Source of the DNA: Candidatus Nomurabacteria bacterium
GTDB lineage: Bacteria > Patescibacteriota > Minisyncoccia > Phycocordibacterales > UBA9973
Assembly: GCA_003157195.1 (NCBI GenBank)
Contig: PMIU01000093.1
Span: 1-8,225 of the forward strand
DNA length: 8,225 nt
Direction: 5' to 3'
Part shown: positions 1 through 5,691 of the stretch, piece after piece
Layout of the letters: each line of letters starts with the position of its first letter
Numbering within the stretch: position 1 is the stretch's first letter
Notes under the pieces: model-generated
The model's database searches: none
What the model saw: only the letters and a program-made list of their open reading frames with translations
What the model was told of the DNA's origin: nothing
Translations under genes and position numbers: made by a program

Positions 1-16
1 CCACGATTTTTGTATA

Positions 17-247
17 TTATGCCTCAAAGCGGAAATTAAAAAGATTGAGGCCTTCCGAAGTTTCCTGTTCCTTGATGGACATCAAGACAACATTGTTGGA
101 GCGCACCGGCTCCTTGTGGAAGGTCACCCGTGTGAGTTCCGCGTTGATCACTTCCGCTACCGACCGAGCAACCTGCTCGGCCTGTCTCACGCGGTGAGGA
201 AGCAACACAAAGAAGTCATTGCGAATTACTTTCGGCGTTTTTTTCAC
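17..247 (-). CDS. hypothetical small protein, 76 aa, GTG start
   Basis: I do not recognise this 76-residue soluble protein and see no catalytic motif, signal peptide or membrane segment. The N-terminus is basic (MKKTPKVIRND), the centre could form an amphipathic helix (about residues 19-36), and the rest alternates short hydrophobic stretches as in a small alpha/beta fold. The start is the GTG at 247: a clear Shine-Dalgarno (AAAGGAG) lies 7 nt upstream, there is no in-frame ATG nearby, and a consensus promoter lies upstream. Base use is visibly GC-richer than in the metabolic genes to the right (many GAG, CGC, GTG, ACC, CTC codons), which may reflect high expression or a different origin. It is read away from the pentose phosphate operon terminator and appears to be its own transcription unit. 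The gene is confident because promoter, leader, ribosome site and frame agree; the function is unknown. Confidence 0.75.
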   Translation of the reverse strand: MKKTPKVIRNDFFVLLPHRVRQAEQVARSVAEVINAELTRVTFHKEPVRSNNVVLMSIKEQETSEGLNLFNFRFEA

Positions 248-250
248 GGT

Positions 251-267
251 TTGTCTCCTTTAGACAA
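251..267 (-). promoter_or_regulatory. Shine-Dalgarno presented in a hairpin loop
   Basis: On the minus strand a 6-bp stem (TTGTCT with AGACAA) closes a 5-nt loop AAAGG, and the following stem bases GAG complete the Shine-Dalgarno of the GTG at 247. The ribosome site is therefore partly paired and partly displayed in a loop. This is the normal ribosome binding site of the 76-aa gene and may also control its access; that second role is inference. Confidence 0.5.
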
Positions 268-270
268 AAT

Positions 271-333
271 TCACCCCACAGGGCCGGACACCTTTAGTCC
301 GTTTTGCAAGGCGAGATACTCACTTTTTGGCAT
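271..333 (-). CDS. possible 20-residue leader peptide
   Basis: In the predicted leader of the 76-aa gene an ATG at 333 opens a 20-codon frame ending in TGA at 271 (MPKSEYLALQNGLKVSGPVG). It is in a different frame from the 76-aa gene and ends 23 nt before its GTG. It overlaps the right half of the long hairpin and all of the second hairpin, so its translation would reshape the leader. It has no good Shine-Dalgarno (a GAGG lies 13 nt upstream) and no run of a single amino acid as in classic attenuators. It could be chance. Confidence 0.18.
   Translation of the reverse strand: MPKSEYLALQNGLKVSGPVG
285..301 (-). promoter_or_regulatory. second leader hairpin with AAAGG loop
   Basis: A 5-bp GC-rich stem (CGGAC with GTCCG) closes a 7-nt loop TAAAGGT on the minus strand. 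It lies 17 nt upstream of the Shine-Dalgarno hairpin and mimics it: both loops carry AAAGG. This could act as a decoy or ribosome standby site, or help fold the leader. It is not followed by a T-run, so it is not a terminator. Confidence 0.4.
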
Positions 334-358
334 AAATGAGCAATTCGCCTCGCAAAAC
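301..358 (-). repeat. long leader hairpin
   Basis: The 14-base arms 301-314 and 345-358 are inverted copies with one difference. In the minus-strand RNA that difference is a G.U pair, so the stem is continuous there, while the plus-strand RNA would have an A.C mismatch. This favours function on the minus strand, in the leader of the 76-aa gene. The 30-nt loop contains a further small stem (CTCA 319-322 with TGAG 337-340). No T-run follows, so it is a structured leader element rather than a terminator. It matches no riboswitch class that I can recognise. Confidence 0.5.
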
Positions 359-382
359 TTAATATATAAAGAACTAAAGAAT

Positions 383-411
383 AGTGTAGCATATAATATG
401 CTATTTGTCAA
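383..411 (-). promoter_or_regulatory. sigma70-type promoter of the 76-aa gene
   Basis: Read on the minus strand, a perfect -35 box TTGACA (411-406) is followed by exactly 17 nt and a -10 box TACACT (388-383). The predicted start near 376 gives a leader of about 130 nt. It is the best-spaced consensus promoter in the window and differs from the extended -10 promoters of most other genes here. Confidence 0.7.
387..403. repeat. perfect palindrome in promoter spacer, candidate operator
   Basis: The 17-bp sequence has 8-bp arms (TAGCATAT and ATATGCTA) around one central base. It fills the spacer between the -35 and -10 boxes and reaches the first bases of the -10. This is the classic position for a dimeric repressor or a MerR-type activator. 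The repressor is not identifiable in the window. AT-rich palindromes also arise by chance, so the operator role is inference. Confidence 0.4.
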
Positions 412-412
412 T

Positions 413-437
413 ACAAAAAATCCCTTATAAAATAAGG
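413..437 (-). terminator. Rho-independent terminator of the pgl-gnd-zwf operon
   Basis: On the minus strand a 6-bp stem (CCTTAT with ATAAGG) with a 3-nt loop is followed by GA and six T residues (420-415). It lies 40 nt beyond the zwf stop and directly before the -35 box of the next gene, which fits an operon end. The stem is AT-rich and weak. Confidence 0.45.
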
Positions 438-476
438 TAATTTTTATGTTGTGAGCGTGGATTTCCCTTTTATCCG

Positions 477-1514
477 CTACATTTTCATCACTTCCTCAAC
501 CGTGCTTCCTTTTTTGTAAATCACCAAATCGTCTCCATTTTTATCCCAGGCTTTTTGAATTTCGTCCAATATTCTCCAAGTTTCCAATATCTCCCCGCTT
601 GAAACAAATAAATCATGCTTTCCTGCTATCGCTTCGCGCATCACTCTTTCGTATGTATCCGGTTCGTGTTCGATTTTAAAAACTTTCTCCTCCCCATTTT
701 TATATTTAATTTTTATTTCCGTAAACTTTTTTGCCAGAGCCTTTCCTGTGGAAAGAATAATCGGCACTCCACGCCAAGCCGGGTCTTTGGAAATTAAATT
801 AATTGAAACAAAAGTTTCAGTCATGCTTGTGTCGCAATTCACTTCCTCGCGATATCCTGCATATTGGCCCCTTTTAACGCATTCATGCTTATTTATGTCG
901 CATACAATTTCCAAATTCTTTAACGCCTCATACCGCCTTTTGGTCTCAAACGAACCGGATAAAAATACTGCCGCCATTTCAAGGAGGTGGCTTTGCACAA
1001 AATCTTTTAAAGCTCCGGTTTGCTCATAAAAATTAGCCCGGCTTTCTATATCTATTTTTTCGCTGGCAATAATTTCTATTCTGGAAATTTCTTTTCTGTC
1101 AAATTTTTCGTCAACTATATCTTGCATTGACTGCTTTGCTAAATAATGATCAATTCGATAAATTTGATCCTCGGAAAAATATTTATCAATATGCTCTATC
1201 AGAGCCTGGGCGGATTTCAAATCATTGCCAAAAGGTTTTTCCAGCATTATTTTCACATTATTCTGGCCGAAAGCTTTACTTATGAGTTCAACAGCATAGG
1301 CCACTCCTGCGGGTGGAACAGCTAAGTGGAAAATTTTTTCTCCCTCGGAGGTAATCAGATTCTTCAAATTTTCATAATCTCTGCGGGAGACAAGCACGAC
1401 GGCACCTACCTCATTCATATTTTGTAAATTTTCAATAGCCGGCAGTAAATAGCGTCTTGATAAATCACCGGAAGCGCCAAAAATTATATAGTTTGTCGTG
1501 TTATTTTTCTGCAT
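477..1514 (-). CDS. zwf: glucose-6-phosphate dehydrogenase, compact form (345 aa)
   Basis: Oxidises glucose 6-phosphate to 6-phosphogluconolactone, the entry step of the oxidative pentose phosphate pathway, in the cytoplasm. Visible motifs: the dinucleotide-binding GASGDLSRR (13-21); LVSRR (41-45), where the arginines could hold the NADP 2'-phosphate; LAVPP (64-68); EKPFG (92-96); the substrate signature RIDHYLAKQ (120-128, usually DHYLGKE); the catalytic His in the QSHLL stretch (H176); and the C-terminal TETFV, GVPIILSTGKAL and PDTYER blocks. Ordinary G6PDs have about 480-500 residues. The saving is largely between residues 45 and 63, where the usual helical part of the coenzyme domain is missing. 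The ATG at 1514 lies inside the end of gnd (14-bp overlap), with no strong Shine-Dalgarno, suggesting coupled translation. It is the last gene of the pgl-gnd-zwf operon and stops with TAG. Identity is very likely; activity and coenzyme preference are inferred. Confidence 0.93.
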   Translation of the reverse strand: MQKNNTTNYIIFGASGDLSRRYLLPAIENLQNMNEVGAVVLVSRRDYENLKNLITSEGEKIFHLAVPPAGVAYAVELISKAFGQNNVKIMLEKPFGNDLKSAQALIEHIDKYFSEDQIYRIDHYLAKQSMQDIVDEKFDRKEISRIEIIASEKIDIESRANFYEQTGALKDFVQSHLLEMAAVFLSGSFETKRRYEALKNLEIVCDINKHECVKRGQYAGYREEVNCDTSMTETFVSINLISKDPAWRGVPIILSTGKALAKKFTEIKIKYKNGEEKVFKIEHEPDTYERVMREAIAGKHDLFVSSGEILETWRILDEIQKAWDKNGDDLVIYKKGSTVEEVMKM

Positions 1515-2412
1515 TTATTTTATGTCCGCCAAAAGCATTGCGCATTAGAGATAATAGCTTAGTGGCAAAATTTACGTTTCCTTTCTGTGAGGCAACCCGA
1601 ACATCGAAAGCGGCTCGAATGGATGGGGTTTCTATATTACAATCTTTTGCCATTTCTAAAGCATAGCGTGTTTCTCCCAATTCCGATACTTTACCATCGA
1701 CACCTTCTAACCCAGGGTTTTCTTTTAAAATATTCGCAGTGAGTTCATTCAGCCAAGATGTAATCACACTTCTTTTCTGCCAGACTTCACCGGCCGCTGC
1801 CAAATCAAGATTTTTATACGGCCCTTCTTTTAAAAGTCTGTAACCCTCAGCCAGACTTTCCATCATGCCGTATTCAATGGCATTGTGCACCATTTTCACA
1901 TAGTGCCCCGAGCCGGATTCCCCGAAATGATGATATGTGCCGGAAGGCAATGAAAGTGTTTTTAAAACCGGTTCAATTTTTTTAAATGTTTCTGTATCTC
2001 CGCCTGCCATCATGCAAAAGCCGTTCTGATAACCCCAAACTCCCCCACTTGTGCCGACATCCATTAAGACCGAGCCGCTTTTTGAAACCAATTCAGCTCT
2101 CTTCTTTGTCAGGCGAAAATCAGAATTGCCTCCGTCTATCAAAATGCTATTTTTGGGCAGAATTTTAAGCCATTCTTCTAATTCTTGATCCACAAATTCA
2201 GAAAGCACCATCAGCCAAAGAACCACCTGCTCCCCGTCAAATGCTTTCACTACTTCTTCCCGAGTGTAAGCCGGAATCATTCCTTTTGCCACAAATTCAT
2301 CAACTTGTTCTTTCCTGCGGCTATAAGCAACAACATTATGCCCGCCTTCCTGCAGCTTTCTGGCAATCTGTTCTCCCATTTTTCCTAAACCTACAATTGC
2401 AATTTTTGTCAT
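1501..2412 (-). CDS. gnd: 6-phosphogluconate dehydrogenase, decarboxylating, short form (303 aa)
   Basis: Converts 6-phosphogluconate to ribulose 5-phosphate and CO2, making NAD(P)H. This is the short class of about 300 residues, not the 470-residue E. coli type. Visible: the Rossmann motif GLGKMG (8-13); the second strand ending AYSRRK (29-34), with Arg rather than an acidic residue, suggesting NADP rather than NAD (inference); IDGGNS (92-97); the SGG substrate loop (122-124); and the active-site stretch GSGHYVKMVHNAIEYGMM, with K173 and E180 in the positions of the family's catalytic Lys and Glu. The ATG at 2412 is chosen because GLGKMG then starts at residue 8 and because the ATGA overlap with the pgl stop is typical of coupled genes. 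An open frame extends 44 codons further upstream but only reads through pgl. Its 3' end overlaps the zwf start. Confidence 0.95.
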   Translation of the reverse strand: MTKIAIVGLGKMGEQIARKLQEGGHNVVAYSRRKEQVDEFVAKGMIPAYTREEVVKAFDGEQVVLWLMVLSEFVDQELEEWLKILPKNSILIDGGNSDFRLTKKRAELVSKSGSVLMDVGTSGGVWGYQNGFCMMAGGDTETFKKIEPVLKTLSLPSGTYHHFGESGSGHYVKMVHNAIEYGMMESLAEGYRLLKEGPYKNLDLAAAGEVWQKRSVITSWLNELTANILKENPGLEGVDGKVSELGETRYALEMAKDCNIETPSIRAAFDVRVASQKGNVNFATKLLSLMRNAFGGHKINAEK

Positions 2413-3113
2413 ACATTTTTGTTTGTAAATATTGTTAATAATGGAACTTTTTTTAAAATCTGTGCCGGTTGTTCCCCGACGCTTTTGGTCGGGGCCCCGA
2501 CCTCTTTGAGCGTCGGGGTCGCTAGGCTTTCTATAACCGGCCATTTATCTTTACCTTGTGCCCAAACTATTATTTCATCCAATTTTTCTATAGTTTTGGG
2601 AGTGATGGTAATGCGAGAAAACGTCGGGGTGTCATAACCGCAAACCAGGTCTGTAGAATTTACTGCAACACTTTCCGGCAATATGCCCGCAGTATGTCCG
2701 TCTTTGCCAATGCCGAACAAGCCTATTTTATACGCTTCAATTGTGAGTTCTTCATTAAGAATTTTATTGAAATTTTTTATAGTAACTTCTTTGTTGTCGC
2801 CTGTCAGTACCGGAATAAGTTTTGCTTGCGGTAAATCAAAGCCTCTATCTAGAAGTTGCTGCCAATTTGAATCTGGATGTCCTGTGGGTCCATATCGTTC
2901 GTCAGTCAAAGTAACAGTTAGATTTTTCATTAAATTTTTATCCGGATATTCTTTTAAGATTTTTGTGATTTTCGCGCATACATAAATAGATGAACCGCCC
3001 GTCGCAAAAAATAAAACAAGCTTGCCGTTTTTCAATTGTTTCAAAATGGAAGAAGCAACAAACTCCGCCGCCTTTTCCGGTTCATTGGTTGTTCTTAATT
3101 TTAGGTTCATCAT
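2409..3113 (-). CDS. pgl: 6-phosphogluconolactonase (234 aa)
   Basis: Hydrolyses 6-phosphogluconolactone to 6-phosphogluconate, linking the zwf and gnd reactions; cytoplasmic, SugarP-isomerase/6PGL fold. Motifs: the phosphate-loop ATGGSS (37-42), LTDERYGPTGHPDSN (69-83) and GIGKDGHTAGILP (134-146), whose His is the expected catalytic base. Length is normal for the family. It is the first gene of the operon. Two adjacent ATG codons (3113 and 3110) begin it; there is no Shine-Dalgarno, and a TATAAT box ends 6 nt before the first ATG, so the mRNA is probably leaderless. Residues about 199-214 are encoded by a GC-rich double palindrome unlike the rest of the AT-rich gene; they lie between the last helix blocks, where extra residues would be tolerated. 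The TGA stop is part of the ATGA overlap with gnd and shows that UGA is a stop here. Confidence 0.93.
   Translation of the reverse strand: MMNLKLRTTNEPEKAAEFVASSILKQLKNGKLVLFFATGGSSIYVCAKITKILKEYPDKNLMKNLTVTLTDERYGPTGHPDSNWQQLLDRGFDLPQAKLIPVLTGDNKEVTIKNFNKILNEELTIEAYKIGLFGIGKDGHTAGILPESVAVNSTDLVCGYDTPTFSRITITPKTIEKLDEIIVWAQGKDKWPVIESLATPTLKEVGAPTKSVGEQPAQILKKVPLLTIFTNKNV
2474..2518. repeat. 45-bp in-frame double palindrome inside pgl
   Basis: Outer arms 2474-2482 and 2510-2518 are perfect 9-bp inverted copies (CCCCGACGC / GCGTCGGGG). The middle, 2487-2502, is a perfect 16-bp palindrome (GGTCGGGG / CCCCGACC). The heptamer GTCGGGG thus occurs four times, alternating in orientation, and a fifth copy lies at 2623-2629. 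The length is a multiple of three and the frame stays open, encoding pgl residues about 199-214. It resembles mobile palindromic elements that insert within genes, such as Rickettsia RPEs; the comparison is by form only. Confidence 0.6.
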
Positions 3114-3197
3114 ATGGACATTATACTAGATTTTGTTGTAATATAACAGGAAGGCTAATAGTCCAAGCCGTATTAGTAGTAATCATTAATTATATAT
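3114..3197. promoter_or_regulatory. divergent intergenic region between pgl and the Big2-like gene
   Basis: This 84-bp stretch must hold both promoters. The pgl -10 is clear. For the plus-strand gene I see no convincing -10/-35 pair and no Shine-Dalgarno before the ATG at 3198. The best candidate is ATTAAT (3185-3190), 7 nt before the ATG, which would also make that mRNA leaderless. A 6-bp inverted repeat (CTAATA 3155-3160, TATTAG 3171-3176) lies in the middle. Confidence 0.35.
3120..3125 (-). promoter_or_regulatory. -10 box of the pgl operon, leaderless arrangement
   Basis: A perfect TATAAT on the minus strand ends 6 nt before the pgl ATG at 3113, so transcription should begin at or next to the start codon. 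A weak -35 (TGTTAT, 3148-3143) is at 17-nt spacing. There is no TG extension. Confidence 0.55.
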
Positions 3198-4223
3198 ATG
3201 AAAACAATTAAAACAATATTTATCATATCTTTTATTGCCATAGCTCTAATGCTTTTTGTCGGTAACGCAAAGGCTGCAACCTTGAGCCAATCCAATGTCT
3301 ATTTGACTGCAGGCCAATCTTCAACCGTGTATGCGACCAACGTTTCGACATCAATATATCTTTCTAACAACACAAACAACAATATAGCCACTGTTTCTAT
3401 AAGTGGAAACAGTATAAACATTTACGGCATTATGGCCGGCAGTACCACGGCGACGATTTGTGAATATAGCATCAGCTCATGTAGCAACATATACATTACC
3501 GTGAGTGGCGGTAGTACTTATGGCGGAACTCTTTCCTTGAGCCAGACCAATCTTTCTCTGACTGTCGGGCAGACGTCCGTCGTGACTGCGTATAATTCTT
3601 ATTCTTACGGAACATTATATATTTCCAGCAACTCCAACCAAAACGTGGCAACCGCATACGTGAGTGGCAATAACATTTCAATATACGGCAGTAGTGTTGG
3701 AAGTTCCAATATCATAGTTTGTCAAAATGGTTCGAGTTCATCTTGCGGGACCATCTATGTCAGCGTTACCGGCGGATATTTACCCCCGGTAAATAATTAT
3801 AATACCTCAGGTATAAGTCTCTCTAGTCTCACTCTGCCCGTCGGAGGTGCTGCAACTATTGCCTCGGGTAATTCTATGGGCTTGACTGTGTCCAGTAATT
3901 CTAATCCGAGTGTCGCGGTGACGTCTTATACCTCTACTACTCCGGGTTGCACCGCGGGTGCAGCATATAGCATCACCACGGGCCAGCCTTGCTATGGCGG
4001 TGGTTACAATGGAGTTGGCTATTCTTCTGTTCCGGGATGCACGGCGAATTCTCTGTATAGTTATCTAACCGGCCAGTCTTGCAATAATGGTGGTTACAAT
4101 AATGGATACAACAATACCAACAACTCAGTGCAAATATTAGCCGCTTCCGCCGGAGCCGACACTATCACTTTTTGCCAAAGCAATAATTACTCCTGCAGCA
4201 CTATTTACGTTACCGTTTATTAA
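3198..4223 (+). CDS. secreted protein with three Ig-like (Big2-like) repeats, 341 aa
   Basis: A signal peptide is clear: basic MKTIK, a hydrophobic core (residues 7-22) and a cleavage site after AKA (26). Three copies of an approximately 80-residue beta domain follow: 27-102, 111-190 and 205-341. Each begins LSQSN/LSQTN/LSSLT, has a VGQ- or AGQ-type turn, a central strand pair ending SGN-x-I-x-IYG (first two copies), and ends IYV(S/T)V. Each copy has a Cys pair in the last hairpin (C88/C95, C175/C183, C326/C333), probably a disulfide outside the cell. The third domain is split by two 30-residue Cys-containing repeats. The protein is very rich in Ser, Asn, Thr, Gly and Tyr, as in surface or pilus-associated adhesins. 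There is no C-terminal anchor, so it may be released or held by partners. It is the only plus-strand gene. Domain type is fairly sure; binding partner unknown. Confidence 0.85.
   Translation: MKTIKTIFIISFIAIALMLFVGNAKAATLSQSNVYLTAGQSSTVYATNVSTSIYLSNNTNNNIATVSISGNSINIYGIMAGSTTATICEYSISSCSNIYITVSGGSTYGGTLSLSQTNLSLTVGQTSVVTAYNSYSYGTLYISSNSNQNVATAYVSGNNISIYGSSVGSSNIIVCQNGSSSSCGTIYVSVTGGYLPPVNNYNTSGISLSSLTLPVGGAATIASGNSMGLTVSSNSNPSVAVTSYTSTTPGCTAGAAYSITTGQPCYGGGYNGVGYSSVPGCTANSLYSYLTGQSCNNGGYNNGYNNTNNSVQILAASAGADTITFCQSNNYSCSTIYVTVY
3942..4121 (+). repeat. tandem 90-bp repeat inserted in the third Ig-like domain
   Basis: Two direct copies with a 90-bp period encode 30-residue units starting at residues 249 and 279. 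Both follow PGCTA-x5-YS-x2-TGQ-x-C and end in a GGYN-rich tail. They sit exactly where domains 1 and 2 have the short SGN turn between strands, so they look like a surface-loop insertion. Each unit has a C-x13-C pair that could close a disulfide loop. Confidence 0.65.
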
Positions 4224-5011
4224 ACTAAGTTAGAATAGTTTGAATTAATGAAGTCACTTATTTTTGTCAGCGGCAATGGAAAGGCTGTTGCTCCGAGCAC
4301 TCCCGGTCCTATCGAGTATTGGTCAAAATAAATAATCAGATTTTGATCGTCCAGAGACCAGTTCACAAAAGAGCTAAACGTCAGACTATTAACTTGGTCG
4401 GCAAAAACCACGGGCGCATTACTGCCTTCGGGAATCCAATTGTTCAATTCTTTTTTTATAAATGCCGTAAAAGCATTTTGTTTTTCTTTTGGGATGACAT
4501 CCGAGAGAGATAAAATTTTTCCGCTCTCAAGACTGGCAGTCATGACCTTATATATAGTGCTGCCATGAGCTCCGCCGGTGAAAGTGTAGATATCTGTCAT
4601 AATGGATTCTGTCTTCCCTCCTTTTATATATTTTGAATTGATATCGATTTCGTAATTGGCGGTAGGGTTATCTGCTCCGAATTTTGCCCTCATTTCTGGA
4701 ACGTCTGTATTCGCCTGTTTCCTGAATTCTGTAACTGTTTTATTTACATATTCCCGCATCTTGACTGCGAGCGGACTCGTGCCGGAAATTACCGCCACCG
4801 TGCCGGTGAAATTATCTTCGGTTATTTTTTGAGTAGTTATAGAAATAGAACTGCTTTTTTCCTTCGTTGTTTTTGGTAGGACTGTTTTTACAGGCGTTTC
4901 ATGGGAAATAATAAAATCAACCAACTTCGGCACCCAAGTTTTCTGCGTCAGCAATAAGCCGATTCCGATAATTATTAAAACTAACAAAAATATTCTGATT
5001 GTTTTTATCAT
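4220..5011 (-). CDS. membrane-anchored DUF4163/DUF3298 (PdaC/RsiV-like) protein, 263 aa
   Basis: One N-terminal membrane segment (residues 5-21) preceded by a lysine and an arginine places the rest outside the membrane. A Lys/Ser/Thr linker (about 37-60) leads to a DUF4163-like region (about 60-150) ending TGGAHGS (145-151), then a DUF3298-like region (about 155-255) with SGKILSLSDVI and LIIYFDQYSIGPGVLG. This pair is found in the extracytoplasmic parts of PdaC-type proteins and the anti-sigma factor RsiV. The catalytic polysaccharide deacetylase domain of PdaC is absent, so an enzyme role is not supported; binding or sensing at the envelope is possible. Residues 1-36 are nearly identical to those of the Gmad2 protein at 6198-6695. 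Its TAA overlaps the stop of the convergent Big2-like gene. Promoter TGCTATAAT ends 6 nt before the ATG, so the mRNA is probably leaderless. Confidence 0.82.
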   Translation of the reverse strand: MIKTIRIFLLVLIIIGIGLLLTQKTWVPKLVDFIISHETPVKTVLPKTTKEKSSSISITTQKITEDNFTGTVAVISGTSPLAVKMREYVNKTVTEFRKQANTDVPEMRAKFGADNPTANYEIDINSKYIKGGKTESIMTDIYTFTGGAHGSTIYKVMTASLESGKILSLSDVIPKEKQNAFTAFIKKELNNWIPEGSNAPVVFADQVNSLTFSSFVNWSLDDQNLIIYFDQYSIGPGVLGATAFPLPLTKISDFINSNYSNLV

Positions 5012-5017
5012 AGAGGT

Positions 5018-5026
5018 ATTATAGCA
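5018..5026 (-). promoter_or_regulatory. extended -10 promoter, leaderless, for the DUF3298 gene
   Basis: TGCTATAAT on the minus strand, with 6 nt (ACCTCT) between it and the ATG at 5011. No recognisable -35; the TG extension would compensate. Confidence 0.6.
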
Positions 5027-5046
5027 GATTTATGATCTGGCTGCCC

Positions 5047-5685
5047 CTATAGAGTTTTACGATATTCAAGATATGAATAAAAAACCAGATAAACAGCTGA
5101 GGCAATCACCGGTAATAAGACAAAATAAAGGGCATATTTCGGCAGTATTATTCCAAGGAGGCAAATAAATGCTACGACTTTAAACAATTTACTGCCCAAT
5201 TTGTGCGTTTTATACCAGACTTCGTCGTTGGTAATAGTCCAAGGAGTTCGAATGCCGATGGTCAGGTTTGGCTCGGCGTGTTTGAGTAATACGCCAACCA
5301 CATAGAATAAAAGAGCCAAAGCCGGCGCCATAAATTGTATAAAATTAAAAGAATAATTCAGGTTTCGGAAAATCATCAACGCGTAAATGTAGACAAAGAA
5401 AAGCATGAAGGCCAGGATGAAAAAATCATAGTATTTTTTAAATTTCTGGATGTTTTCTTTTTTCGGGTCAATGCACGGAATAAATAAAAATATGAAATAA
5501 ATTATGAGCATAATCGTGGGCAGTAAAAATACTCCCCAAAACTTTCCCATATAGCCATTGGCTTCGCCACGAAGCCCAAAATGCGAAACTATTCTATCCG
5601 GCATTTGGGGATATATCAAAACCGCGACCAAAAAAGTGGCCAAAACGACAACAAAAGACAAAACCTCAATTTTTCGTATTCGCAT
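5047..5685 (-). CDS. SdpI/DUF1648-family integral membrane protein, 212 aa
   Basis: Six membrane segments are visible (about 9-25, 50-70, 86-105, 116-134, 166-182 and 186-204). The N-terminal loop YPQMPDRIVSHFGLRGEANGY is the DUF1648 signature, and NLTIGIRTPWTITNDEVWYKTHKLGSK (140-166) is the SdpI signature. B. subtilis SdpI (207 aa) protects against the SdpC toxin and sequesters the regulator SdpR. No SdpC or SdpR is present here, so this is best called SdpI family, with immunity unproven. Two starts are possible: the ATG at 5703, which overlaps the Nudix stop as TAATG, and the ATG at 5685. I chose 5685 because a TGCTATAAT box ends 6 nt before it, as for other genes here, and because MRIRKIEV places the first membrane segment as in SdpI homologues. 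Confidence 0.85.
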   Translation of the reverse strand: MRIRKIEVLSFVVVLATFLVAVLIYPQMPDRIVSHFGLRGEANGYMGKFWGVFLLPTIMLIIYFIFLFIPCIDPKKENIQKFKKYYDFFILAFMLFFVYIYALMIFRNLNYSFNFIQFMAPALALLFYVVGVLLKHAEPNLTIGIRTPWTITNDEVWYKTHKLGSKLFKVVAFICLLGIILPKYALYFVLLPVIASAVYLVFYSYLEYRKTL

Positions 5686-5691
5686 ATATCT

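Noticed and set aside
392..397. Plus-strand TATAAT as a -10 box
   Set aside because: No -35 at proper distance and no plus-strand gene downstream; it is the centre of the palindrome in the minus-strand promoter spacer.
116..430. Plus-strand open frame of 104 codons opposite the 76-aa gene
   Set aside because: It runs antisense through the gene, its leader and promoter, has no Shine-Dalgarno or -10 at leaderless distance, and no recognisable protein features.
2409..2411. UGA recoding as in Gracilibacteria/Absconditabacteria
   Set aside because: TGA ends pgl at the correct family length within an ATGA overlap, and no gene here needs internal TGA read as glycine.
2413..2544. N-terminal extension of gnd by 44 codons
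   Set aside because: It lies entirely in pgl, encodes a Pro/Arg-rich stretch from the palindrome region, and would put the Rossmann motif far from the N-terminus.
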